Assembly: GCF_031755915.1 (NCBI RefSeq)
Contig: NC_083389.1
Location: 20,586,001 to 20,650,000, forward strand
Direction: 5' to 3'
DNA: 64,000 bases
DNA from: Ziziphus jujuba
Lineage: Eukaryota > Streptophyta > Magnoliopsida > Rosales > Rhamnaceae
The position numbers and the translations under genes are program-made. Below the pieces are notes generated by a model, which saw only the letters and a program-made list of their open reading frames with translations, was not told where the DNA came from and made no database searches. Positions within the stretch are counted from its first letter, which is position 1. The number at the start of each line of letters is the position of its first letter. Of the stretch, positions 34,463 to 47,080 are shown in pieces.

Positions 34463-34763
34463 CTATAGAGAAATTCTTTTCCCTACAAATAATACAAAAT
34501 TTTAAAAAGCTTTTAGAGGTAAAGAAAAGTCCAAAAAATATATTTTGAAAAGAAAATTATGGGAAAAAAGTGGAGTGCAAATTTTTTCCCAAGAATTTTT
34601 TTTTGAAAGGGTAAATTTAAAAAAAAAAAAATCTATTTAAGTACTTAAAAAAAAAATAGTTTCAAATTACTATAAAAAATAGTACTTGTATACCTTAAAA
34701 AATAAAATAAAATAAAATATTTGAACTGGCAAAGGTAGTATATAAATATACTTTTATGTGTGT

Positions 34764-34802
<39 letters not shown>

Positions 34803-37047
34803 GATTGGAGGATTGGAATTCGGATAAGGCAATTAAAACTACAAATTGTAGAGTAGAAAAAATATCTGAAATAATTTTTTTTTTTGAGAGAAAATATTTT
34901 TAAAAGAATGTGCACACTACTGGATAATTTATTGCTACATCTCATTTTTTTAGAACATTTGAAATAGGTTAAGAAATATACTTTTTGTATAATTATTTGT
35001 GTATTACCTCAAAATATTATTATCATTATTGTTATTATTATTATTACCTAATAAATTTTAATTTTAGCTTGTTCGGTGGTGAAAGTTGGAAGGATGCCAA
35101 CCTGGTTGGGATGTTTCTGGCTATCTCTTTCCTTTTAAGTAATCTTTTATTATCATCATCATCATTATACTTTTCTGTTATTTGATATCATTATTTATAT
35201 TAAAATGTATGCATAATTCCATAAAATAAATGTTGGTATAGCATCTTAGCTATGTTAAAATTTACTAAGTGTATTTTATCAAAATAAATAAATAAATAAA
35301 ATAAAAGCTAATGTGTCTTACAAATTGAATTTATTTGGATTAACAAGTGTGACAGTTGCTGGGTTAGACTTAGTGTCTTCTGTTTTACTATGCTTAGGAA
35401 AAAGTTGTTAGTCTTTTTGTTTTTTTTTTTTTAAAATGATGTTTACTGTCAGTAAAATCCTATCTGATTGTTGAAATATGTAGGCGTGATTCATATATGT
35501 ACTTAAAAAGGAACAATAAAAATTTATGTTTCTGAGATATATAAAATTTACAAAGTTGTAGAGTTAAACAGGAATTTCATCGTGTGTTATGGTTTTTGAA
35601 TTTGCATGGTCATTGTTTGTTTGAGAAGTGGATTTTTGACAACGAGAAAACCAAAACATCAATTTGACTCTGTAGCACATTAACAAAATCCAGAATAAAG
35701 TAGTATCCAACTTGGATGTAAATCTTTATTCCTAGCTAATTTGGCTACCCAGTCAGCAGCCCTATTCAATTCCCTAGAAACATAAAAGAAATTCCAAATA
35801 ATCAAAGTGACAAGAATATTTTTGGATATCATCCAACAAGTCTTTCTTTCTTTTGCTTCTATCCTTAAAAAAATAATAATAATAGTAAAAAAAAAAAAAA
35901 ACAAAATTAAAAAAATTCTAAGAACATCAAATTAATGTCATTTGATACTTATCGTAATATTATTGGACGGTTGAATAAATTCATTAATTTAATCTCTATG
36001 AAACATCTTAAAATGTTCATTTAATTTATAAAATCAGCGACCAAGGCTTTTCTATATATATACCTAGTCCACTCTAGAACCTAGTTAGAAGATGATTCAA
36101 TTTAATTCCTATTTTGAAGAAAAACTACATAGGAAACAAAATTAAACAAGGAGATTGAATGGTTATAGAGGATTCATTTAAGTAGAATAATAAGAATAAA
36201 AGTAAAAACACACAATTTATACAAGCATAAAGAAATAGAGTGAACAAAAACAAACAGACGATTTAGATCCGAGAGAACATACCTTTTATAATTACACAAA
36301 TCAACAGAGCAATCCTCTTGAGAGAGAATGACTTAATAAAGTGATGAAGATTTTTTTTTTTTTTTTTGAAGTGGAAAGCAATGAAGGTTGAATCACACGA
36401 AATGGAAAAAACACAAAGTAGGTAACCCATTAGAAATGGCATGGCAAGAAATAAATAGGGAAATGAAAAGAGAATATAATTCTTTGCTAAACAAGTAGGG
36501 AAGGAAAAGAGAATGTAATTCTAGGAAAGGTAAAGAGAAAATGATGCTTTGCTTACATATCAATGAATTCCCTTATTATTATTCCAAAAAAGAAGGGAAA
36601 AAAAAACAAAAAAGAGAATTCCCTTGTTATTAGTACAAGAAATTGATTTTGAGTAAACCTCAATGGCAAGTTATGTTAAGTTTATAAGATGGCGGATAAT
36701 TTCCACCAGAAGACCCATCAATTTTTTTTTCTTTTTTTTTACATCAAGTGTTTAAGAGTATAAAATCAAGTATAGAATTTATTAAGGACCTTTTCATTTT
36801 TTTTTTAAATTTTTTTAGCTTACAGCTAGGTGAAAATTACCTGAATATCATTTAAAACATAAGGTATCAATTAAAAACACCTAGTAAACCCTCAACAAAA
36901 GGAAAAGAGATATGTATTAAAAATTGTAGTCTTTTATATATTGTTTTAAAATTCTTTTGAAAGTTGTTCACCTTGAAGTACTATTTTTCATATAAACTAC
37001 TAGAAGTGGGTTACAATTATATTTATATTTTCTTTCTCGTTTTCCCT

Positions 37048-37082
<35 letters not shown>

Positions 37083-38686
37083 AAATCTGACCATTTTTAG
37101 GTTCCTTTATATTCTTTCATGTGCTTTTGGATGAAATTGTCATAATTTGAACACAAAATCTTAGTGAGCCATAAAATGTTTGCATAATTTTTTGGAGAAA
37201 AAGCTCATTTAAAAGGCTGTAAATTTCATATTATGTTAAATTATCAATTTTTTTTTTTAAACGCTCAAAGTTATTTATAGAACTATAATATTACCCTAAA
37301 GGTATGCAAGATGTGCAACCGCATATGGCACAACAATCATAGTGGCACAATAGTCATAGATACATAATAAGTTATATATATATTTGTTTTATTTAAAGAG
37401 TTTTCTAGAAGAAATTTATTTTTGCCAAATTAAAAGGCCAAAATTTGGAGATAAAATGATTTAAAATAATATATAAATATTAGATTAATATATTCTTTTT
37501 GGGAAAGAATACAGCATATTAATTAACAATATATATATATATATATATATATTTTTTGAATCCCATATCAAAATTAAATATCACCAAATATGATTAAGGC
37601 AACCTATATAATAATGCATAGTAAATATCACAAAAACTAATTAATAAAAATATATTTATGTCTTATTTTATGCAAAATTATTTATTGCAAAAAGAAAATA
37701 GATATTTTATTCAAATTTAACTAACCAGGGACCAAAATTAATAGCTTTTGGGAAAATTTTCTCTTATTAATAGAAATATGACAAAAAAAACAAAAAACCT
37801 CCATCTTCTTCATAAGTGTGTGATTTACAATTTTGTTTTTGTATTTCTGCTCTTCTCTATAAATAACTACTTATAAAGTTTTTATCAATATGCTTCTCTG
37901 TCTTTGTTTTACCGTAAAGCAGTTTCTATTTTTCCAATCTTATTTTACTTTTGTATTTATTTTATTTTGTTTTGTTTTCTTCTTCTTCTTCTTCTTCTTC
38001 TTCTTTTTTTTTTTTTTCTCTCTTTTTGCCATAGAAATTAAAATTTATTCTAGAAAATAGCTATTTGAATATGAAAAACAAAAGAGGAAAAAAAAAAAAA
38101 AACTGAAGAGCTTATGCTCTTGAAAAAGTCATTGTTAAAAAACCACAAAATTTAGATTATGTAATTGAAAATTCAATGGAAGATTTAACTACTAACCATC
38201 ATCTAGATCATGGAAAAAAAAATGGTCTTTTTTTTTTTTGGAAAAATAATAAAAATATTCAATGGTTATTATAATAGTTTTATTATTATTTGTTCTATAA
38301 TTATGTTTCTAATAAATAAATAAAAGGCTTATATATAAATTTAGTCTAAAATAAGATCTATTTTATTTTATTAAACTAAGGTCTACTTGATTACCATTAA
38401 ATAGCACTAAATGCTCAAATTTTAAAAATAATCAAATAATTTAATGATATACTAAAATCCTATTTACAGAAAATGGACCAACCATGTTGAATTCAGATTA
38501 TTGATAAATATAATTTTCAATCTCTGCCCTTAATGCAATCCAACAGTTGAAAAAGAAAGATCTAATGTTATATGGACCTGAGTATATATGTAAATAAATA
38601 AAATAAGAATGACACTCTTTTAAATTTTGTACAAGGCATTTCAAATTTCAAGAACAGTTTGATGATTATAGTCATATTTTATTTAA
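34394..38686. other. AT-rich intergenic DNA with microsatellites
   Basis: No gene was seen. It contains (TA)n at 34,424-34,461, 34,770-34,799 and 37,530-37,552, TA followed by (TG)n at 37,050-37,081, (CTT)n at 37,979-38,003, and the RNase H-like relic at 35,680-35,800. Confidence 0.5.
35680..35800 (-). pseudogene. RNase H-like (RVT_3) C-terminal relic
   Basis: Minus-strand frame reads FFYVSRELNRAADWVAKLAR and continues NKDLHPSWI. 'VSRE.N.AAD.+AK' is the C-terminal signature of plant RVT_3 RNase H-like domains from LINE-type elements. Only this tail is recognisable. Confidence 0.65.
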
Positions 38687-40060
38687 GGGATATTTGCATT
38701 ATTCATCTCCAAATTATATCCCTTGTTACCTTTGAGTCCCTAATTTTTATTTTTTTTTCTTATATTAACAAAGTCGTCCCCCAACCAAGCAGAGTGCAAT
38801 GTTTGTTCTCCATTATTCTGTCTATTTTCTGAGGTGAAACGCACAAAATATGCACGTAAGAGTCAAATTACGGGCAATTTTTGTTTTTTCTCTTAAGCTT
38901 ATGCCTTCTCTCTCATCTCTGTCACAGGGTCATCTCTCACAAATGAAAAAACTGTATATAACAAAAAATCATTAGAACAAAGCATCAAGAAGAGCTTCAA
39001 GATGAACAAATATAATTTCTTATGAACAGTCAAGCAATGGCTCTATTGCTGAGAAGCATCAGCCACATTTATATAATTAAGATAATTACCAAATTGAACC
39101 TGCCAAAAAAACAAAAAAAAAAAAAAACAACCAATAATCTTTCGTATAATTAAGATTATAAGTGACCAAGCACCAATCAACCCGAGATGAGGTGATTATC
39201 TTCCGAATCCCACCACAGAAGTCTTTCACACCTATAAATGTGAACTTTTTTTTTTTTCCTTTTGTTTTTTGTTTTTACACTGCTTTCATTTCCCTGTAAA
39301 AAAAAAAAAAAGGAAAAAAGAAAAAAAAAATTGGGTTCTGAAGCTTCAAAAGCAGAAAGAGTTCCTTCAGTTTATTTATTATTCTCTGATATCTAAAAGA
39401 AAATATCGAAGAAATTTTCAATCTTTAAGTTGAAAAATATATTAATTTTGAAATACTCACTTGCGCTTTCTTCGTTAAACCAAGAGAACCCCTAGTAAGC
39501 CAAGGAAGACAAAAATAAAAATAAAAATAATTAAAGGGGTTTCTCTGCTAAAGCACAGTCCCTCTAATCAACTCCCAAGACAAATCCAGAAGAAGTGAAA
39601 AGAAATAGCTGAGAGAGAGAGACTCATCCCTTTCTCCATTACTTTTGAAACTATCTTTCAGCGTCCAATATTCACCAAGTGGACCGAGCCTAAGCTCTAA
39701 CTTTTTCTACAGTTAAAGAGCCATGGCTCCCCTCTTTACCTATGCTAACACCACAAGCCACTCTCTATCTTTGGAAAGAGCTCATTTCTGGTGTTTCTGG
39801 GATTTTTTCCTTTGGAAAGAAGATGAAGATGAAAAGATGAGGTTGCCATTTATTTGACACTCAAGTGCAAAACACATGCGTGTAATGGTGGAAAATAGAC
39901 AGAATAATGCAGGATCAAAGGTGCACTCTTTCGCTGAGTTCGGGGACGAATTTGCCAAATGAGAAAAGTTTAGGGACTCAAATGCAACAAGCAATATACT
40001 TTGAGATATAGCGGTGCAAAAATCTCTTTATTTAATCTAGACTTCAAAGCAAATATCCCT
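38687..40060. mobile_element. Long-terminal-inverted-repeat element, MULE-like
   Basis: The left end GGGATATTTGC (38,687) and right end GCAAATATCCC (to 40,059) are inverted matches. Inside, long stretches of both ends match in inverted order: 'ttgagtccctaa', 'tcgtcccc.aac', 'agtgca', 'cattattctgtctattttc', 'acgca', 'tgcac.t.agagtcaaat'. Arms are about 185 and 215 bp. Such GGGATATTTGC arms are typical of plant Mutator-like elements. I could not find a matching 9-bp target duplication. The 1 kb between arms has no transposase and may hold a captured host fragment. Confidence 0.65.
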
Positions 40061-40132
40061 AAACCTAGAAGAATAAACTTGGGCGTGCATAACAATAAAT
40101 AGGATCATCTTTTAAGGATAATTATTTTCATT

Positions 40133-40690
40133 CACTAAAAAAATCGCGTTCATTGACCACTCTTTTTGGTCGCCAAAAATGGGTTTTTGGTTGCTAAAGA
40201 ATATCAACAACCAAAAACACATGGCCACTGCATGGTTGATAAAAGCTCGTAACTAATTACAGTTAGTCACTGAACAACTTTGGTTGCTAGAACTTAAAAC
40301 TTTCAACAACCAAATTTAAATTTTTTTGTGACCATGCTTTAGTTTCTAAAACTCTAAAAAATTCACCAATTTAATCAACTTTTATGGCCTAAAGTGGTAT
40401 AAGTGTCCAATATTATAATTATTATAGACCAACAACATGGTCATTGAAAAATTACTTTTTGAGACCGAATTGATTGATCGGTGAAAATACTCACAGCAAC
40501 CAACACAGTGATCACTTTTGATCCTTTACATATTCAAAAATATTTTTAATCACCAAAAACTGGTCACCAATGCTCTATATCCAGCAACCAAACTTAGTCT
40601 CTAAATGATTTATGTTTAGCAACCATTATGTATGGATTTTAAGTAACCAATTTGTTCACTAAAAGGCAATTGTTTTAGTTATTTTCTAAA
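40133..40690 (+). mobile_element. Fragment with a CACTA-type end and subterminal repeats
   Basis: It begins CACTAAAAAAATCGCG, then has repeated short motifs in both orientations ('ggtcgccaaaa', 'ggttgctaaa', 'caaccaaa', 'ggtcaccaa', 'agcaaccaaa'), as in subterminal regions of En/Spm elements. No opposite end (TTTAGTG type) was found, so it is probably a one-ended remnant. It is a different family from the element at 51,477. Confidence 0.5.
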
Positions 40691-41395
40691 TTAATTAACA
40701 GTAAAGGTGTAAAAATATACACTATATAAAGCAAATTAGAAAATTCTTATAGCACCAAAACTTTAAATATTTATAAAAACAATAATTGTCTTTCTATGCA
40801 TATAATTGCCATTACACAATTAAAACAATTATTTTGTATAACATAGGCAATAAAATCTATAAACAATTACAAGTAGTGATGGCGATGGTGAGCAGTGGTG
40901 GAGACAAATCTTGTATTGAACTCATCATTGCATTAATTTTAAACATGTACTCGATTGATTGAACTTGACCTTGGTCCTTAAATTCCTAAATAACCAAAGT
41001 CAAATGAAAACCAACCTAGCATGTTTACTGGCTACTATAATTCCTAACTCAGATAATAGCAACTATAATTCCTAAATCAAATAATTCAAAGCAAATTATA
41101 CTATCTATACAATAAATGATCCCCTTGTAATGATGTTTTTTTCTTGAAACTTTGCAACTTTCCTCTCAACTAGTCACTTTGAGGTGACTATCAAGTTCAA
41201 AAGAGAATAAACACAAGTTCTTGTGCACCAACTAGAAAATAATAAATATAAAATACAGAATTTCAGAAGAGAACCATGAATGAAAAACAAATTATGAATG
41301 TTGACCCAAAAAAAAAAAAAAACTTCATACCAGCATAATTGGAAGAGAAGTATTTCAAGAAACCCATCCATAATAAACCTCGGCAAACCCAAATG

Positions 41396-42603
41396 TAACA
41401 CCCCGTACCAAAATACACATATTTTAACAAGTTTGACCAAGTAAATCATACGTGGGTCCAAATTAATTTTCTCTATGATCAATATTTTTTGTTTGACTGA
41501 GATATCATTGTGTAGATCTAATCGATATGAGTTCATAGACTGGCGGAACGCCAAATTCTAAATTACAGATAAAAGTTATGATTTTGAAAAATTTTAAACA
41601 TAAGTTTTATATCAGTTTCCAAACTAGTCCTCAATTTTTATCTATTAGTGACCTAGGCTCTATATAAGCCTTGGTAAGTGTGCCAAATAAGAAATCAAAT
41701 TCCAAAATACCCTTTTTAGCCTCAATCCCAAAATACCCTTGGTAAATTTACTATTTCCACGATATCTTTCGGATATTGTAGGTCGTGAGATGGGAGTATT
41801 CCATGGTTTACAATTTTATACATTGTACACGTTTGAATATATTGTTGGTTTTCAAAATGGTGGTTATTGCTACACATTCATAATTATTTCATGAAATTGA
41901 GCTTATAAGATTTTATGTTCAAACTCTATATCTTGTTTAATGTATTTTGTAATATTATATTAATTATTCATTTTTGTGCTTTTGAGCATCAATTTTACGA
42001 TATTCAAATTGAGTACAAGTTTGGGTTTTATAAAACAATTTTAAACGGGAAACTTTTCAAACAAGTAGAACGAAAAGTCTTGAGAGAGATTTTTGCGAAA
42101 GTAAATTAATATTTTTCTATTATACAATGCCACTCACTGAGATTTCTTTATCTCACTTTTTATTTGTTTTAAATTCATTCCCTTAGGCCTAGACAGTGAG
42201 TAGCAATCTACCTCGCGCACAGCTTATCACTTTGTTTCTTCCACTACAGCACCAGTATCTTTCCTTCCTTTATTATCTGTCTTCCTTAACTTATTTACTA
42301 CTATTGTACTTCTAAACTTTACTGACACTCTTAAAATGCTTTGATTTAAATATGAAACCCAATAGAGACTATATTGCTTATGTGTATAGTTACGGCCTGT
42401 GATACCTTAGGCCGGTTGTGGAGTTTATGCTGTTGTGGATTTATTATATATAATGTTTGAAATATTATTGATATCACTTGTGTTCATTGTCCACGTGTCA
42501 AGTGGAGTTCCATTAGATATTCTTAGGAATTGTCCAGTGGGACTTCATCAGGAGGGATCTCACAGGAGATCCAAGACGGATTTCTGGAGGGGGTCCTGTC
42601 ACA
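41396..42603 (+). mobile_element. Solo LTR of a Ty3/gypsy-type element
   Basis: It starts TGTAACACCCCGTACCAAAA and ends GGGGGTCCTGTCACA. The ends match as TGTAAC/GTCACA, and CAAA (CAAATG) flanks both sides. It is about 1.2 kb and shares the first 300 bp with the inverted relic at 0.3-1.7 kb. No PBS, PPT or coding region is next to it, as expected after recombination between LTRs. Short ORFs inside are chance. Confidence 0.7.
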
Positions 42604-44000
42604 AATGCCAAAATATAATTCTTCCCTACAACACTTTTTAAGTATAAAGAGAACCAAAAGTGATGATAAAACCATAGAACAAGGACTTAAATCTGACTGA
42701 AATACCTTGTCATGTCTTAATACACAACCAGACAATTCTCCTACAAAAAGAGCTATATGACCACTAAACGAAATCCTGAACCCTCTTCAAACTTTCTTAT
42801 GAAAACCCCTCCAAACACAAACATGAACAAATGCAAATTACTATTGACGTCTACTAAAAAATAACGGATGATAAATAAAAAAGAAAACCTAAGAAATTGA
42901 AATTCAAACTAAAATAATATATACATATATAGACAGATAGATATAAAGACAATGCGAAAAGCTATAATTAACTATCAAAAAGTTTTTCTCTACTCATCAA
43001 TCCTGAATCTCAATTGTCCAAAAGGTGCACTTGGAAAAATTATGAATGCTAACAGAAAACACTGCATACCTGCACACCAGGATGGTGTAAGTATTTAAAG
43101 GAGCTCCAACCTCCATAATAACTTAAAAGCAGCCTCTGCAGCCCTAAATGCCAGCTTATAATTCATTTCCATGTGTATTCTTCCCTACAAAATTCGTAAC
43201 TACAAAGAATAAATTGAAAATGATGACAAAAGATAGAACAATGACTTAAGTCTGCAATATCTTCTCAAGTCTTAACACCACAAACCCAAACAATTCTCTT
43301 ACAGAGACGCCAAACAATTTTACAAGGATGCAAAATCGAAGAAAATCATTATATCAATTTTAAGCCTATAATAGTAGAGAAACTCTACTCAACCATCATT
43401 GGTGAGGACTCAATTATGTCAACTCAAGACAACATTGTCTCAAATCTAGAGAAGTATTGGGAGGTTAAGCTCGTTTCCTTTTCCTAGGTGTTAAGAGAAA
43501 ACATAAAACATAGTTCCAAAGTGTCAAGATTTCATAAGAAATACTCAAACAAGCAGAGTGAAAGGTCAATAGAAAATCTCACAAGCAATCCAAATTTTAG
43601 TATCAGAATCACCAACAAATAATCAAAATATAGTTACTTAGTAAACCAGCAAACTGCTTAGTTGGATAACTTTAATCCATATAGATGGGAACCAACCATC
43701 ACTGCAACAAAAATAGCATTTAATAAAACCAACTGGAAAAAATAATAATTTAGTAAAGAGCAAGTTTTCACCTTGGGGTAATCAAGGCCAAACTCCTACA
43801 CCATAATTGTCTCTATAAAATACCCAAAGTTTCTACTACCAATACACCAATATACCTGATAAAAGAATAAAACATCATAAATAAGTGATTAGCATTAGCC
43901 TAAGAATAGATAGTAAACCAGTATGACATGACTACATAAAAATAAATAAATAAAGCATATAAATAAGTGACTAGCATACATGATATGTATATATAAGTAA

Positions 44001-44067
<67 letters not shown>

Positions 44068-45675
44068 GAGAGAGAGAGAGAGAGAGAGAGAAGCCTTGAA
44101 AACTCATTTCTTGATAAAACAATATGTTCATTGAGTATATTAATTCAAGTATGTTTCAATTCAGGACAATATAAATTAATAACTTAAGTTTCACCTCTTA
44201 ACAATTAAAATGAAATCAGATTTTAATTCATCGAAAAATTATATAATAATTCTAATTCAGATTTTGTACCAAAGCTGATGCTATCAATATTCAAAAATGA
44301 AACTACATATCCAATTTGTAATTAAACTTAGAACAAATATAAAATAAATCTCTCTGAAATATTAATCAACGGCTACAACCACAAGCATAGTAATAGCAGC
44401 TGAAGCATGCGCATCACTTCATCAGACCAGTCTTTATGTATACATTACTACTTGAAACTTACAAACAATAGAATAATAAAATAGAAGATGCACCTTGCTT
44501 TGATAAGTACAAGAAGGAAATTAAGTTGCTTTCACCTTCACCGGATGCTTACTACCTGAAACTTGCAAAATAAAAAGAATTAATCAACAAGAAATTTGGT
44601 TAAAAGTAATTTTTGTTGTAGTAATTTCCATATAAATCAAAATTACCAAATCAGAGCAGCCAAACGGATCTTAGTATGCATACTTATAATAAACAAAAAA
44701 TTAAATCAGAACCCATCTTATAGCATAGGTTAAATGAAACAGAGAAAAAAAAGTTCCCATAAATGTGACTAAATTTCAAAGCTTGAATTTCGGAAGAAAA
44801 TTAAGCCCAAATACCTTTGCTGATATACACACTATAAAGCAAGATGCACAAAAGGCAGATCATACTGAAGCAAGATGCTAATAAAGTAAACCATATATGG
44901 ATTTATTTAAATTTTAAATACATTTAAATTTTAGTCCCTAAAATAATTTAAAAGTTCATAGAAAAGATTTTAATGATTTTTCATCAAAACAACTATAATT
45001 TGAAAACTAAGTAAATATATTACATATATACTAACACATATACGTAATGTATCATTTATATAATAATAACAATAATAGCATGATAAAGTGTTAGGGTTTT
45101 TTTTCTATAAATGGTGAACTTAGAAATTTATTTGAGAGGGGTCACCATTACAAAATTAACTATCAAATTGTTTTCTAATGTTTTTTTTTTCTTAGAAATA
45201 ATAATATTGATAAAAATGCAATAAACTTAGCTAAATAGAGTCCAACTAATTAGGATAATTATTAAAGAAATTTTATTTAAAAAAAATAATATAAACGGAT
45301 TGAAATGCTAACAAAACCCTTTTACAATGTTAAGCTTTAATGATGATGAAATGACTGTTTTATTTATAAGTATCTATCCATAGTTGTTTTAAATTTAACA
45401 TATATTTTAGACTATATAAAATTAACCACAAAATTAAATGAAAAAATAATAAAAAAATTTTGTCATTAAAATCAAAAAGTTTACATAAATTTCCATGTAT
45501 AATAAATTAAAAAGTAATTAAATATATATTATATTGTTCAGGTAATAAATCAGTAAACATGATATAATATTTTTTTTATATGAAGTACTATATAACTAAA
45601 AAAGTGACAATATTTATTACAAATATATTAGGATAAATGAGATATAAAAAATAAAAAGTAGATAAATGGCAAAAA

Positions 45676-45742
<67 letters not shown>

Positions 45743-47080
45743 AAGATGAAGATTCAGTTAAAAGAAACAAATTTTAAACCCCAAAAAAAAAAAAAAATCA
45801 TAGATTGTTGAGTCAGTGTCTCTAGCATTATTGATAATTTTATAGTCAAATTAGGTCTTTTTCTAAAACTCTTAGATTGTTTATCCGAAAAACAAAACTC
45901 ATAGATTGTTTCAAAATTTAATTTTTAAAAATAATAAATAGACTAATATAGATTTAGTAACATCCTAAAACAAATTTTTTTTTTTTAAAAAATACAAGAA
46001 ATTCTGGAGAGATTTAGTAAATTATATATTTTTAAATATCAATAAACAATGATGGTGGATAAATGGAGTTTTGATATAAGTCTGCTTTCATAAAAATATA
46101 CTAATTGTTATAAATATATATTGCAAAAAAATATATTATAAAGCACATATCCACACACTAATATATACAATTTTGCCATAGACCAGATTAATTTTATAAA
46201 ATGAGAATTAAATGTTAGACATTATTTTGGAAGGATCAATTTTGTGCCACAGTAAATACGATGTCATACAACATCTGTGCACTTTGACACAAAATTGACT
46301 ATCTCGAAATAATATTTAATGTTAGTTTTTCACCATATGAAATAAACCTGATTCTATTCATAGCAAAATCATATATATATATATATATATTAGATTGTGT
46401 ACGTTTATAATAATAACCATAATAAATTATAAGTACGTTAAATCATATTCCACTGATAAAATTTTAATTTTTAGTTTTATATCTATACTTTTAAATAGAA
46501 TTTTAGTTTTCACTTTTTAGCTACTTGAAACATTCTAGTTATTTACTCCAATATTCTTTTTTTGTTATAAAATAGGATATATTATCCATAAATGATGATT
46601 TTTTGTATATATAATTTTTTTATTATATGATTACTTTTCTATATTTTTACATTGATATATTTCTCTTAAGATTGTAACTTGAAGTTAAAGTTAACTTCTA
46701 CCATTCTTTTAGTTTATATAATATTATTGTAATTCTAACCAAAAAAAAAAAAAAAACAAAAACAAAAATCAATAACAGATCCATATGGGTAAACTTTTTT
46801 TACCTTTTAATTTTTGTTTAACCTATTTATTATTTTATTGATAAAAAATTAATTGTGCTCCTCAATTTCTCTCGTTCCCATTAGCTTTTTCAATTTCTTT
46901 TTTTTTTCTCTATTTTAAATAGTTTTCATTTATATATTTTATTTCATTTATAACTTTTCAACAATTATAATGGTTTAATAGAACTAAAACTATTTATTTA
47001 TAAATATTTATTATTATGATTTATATTTAATTACAATTATAATTTTAAATATAACTAGTTAAAAACTAAAAGTTATTGAA
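42604..47080. other. AT-rich intergenic DNA
   Basis: No gene could be supported. A ~140-bp direct repeat links 42,612-42,760 with 43,175-43,310 ('attcttccctacaa', 'ataga.caa.gacttaa.tctg', 'gacaattctc.taca'). A compound (TA)n-(GA)n lies at 44,008-44,091 and another (TA)n at 45,678-45,740. A minus-strand piece at 44,520-44,560 (SKHPVKVKAT then stop, after an acceptor-like site) could be a last exon but is too short to name. Confidence 0.45.
44008..44091. repeat. Compound (TA)n-(GA)n microsatellite
   Basis: About 27 TA units followed by about 13 GA units. ORFs of Tyr-Ile or Ser-Leu repeats crossing it are only the microsatellite. Confidence 0.95.

Noticed and set aside
38687..40060. 9-bp target duplication of the MULE-like element
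   Set aside because: Flanks tttatttaa and aaacctaga do not match, so I did not claim one; the true ends may be a few bases off or the flank has changed.
43895..44131. ORF with Tyr-Ile and Ser-Leu runs
   Set aside because: It is a translated compound (TA)n-(GA)n microsatellite; the ORF at 45,588-45,770 is the same kind.
44520..44560. Minus-strand last exon reading SKHPVKVKAT then stop
   Set aside because: The acceptor-like site and frame are suggestive, but ten residues are too few to name a gene and no upstream exon was found.
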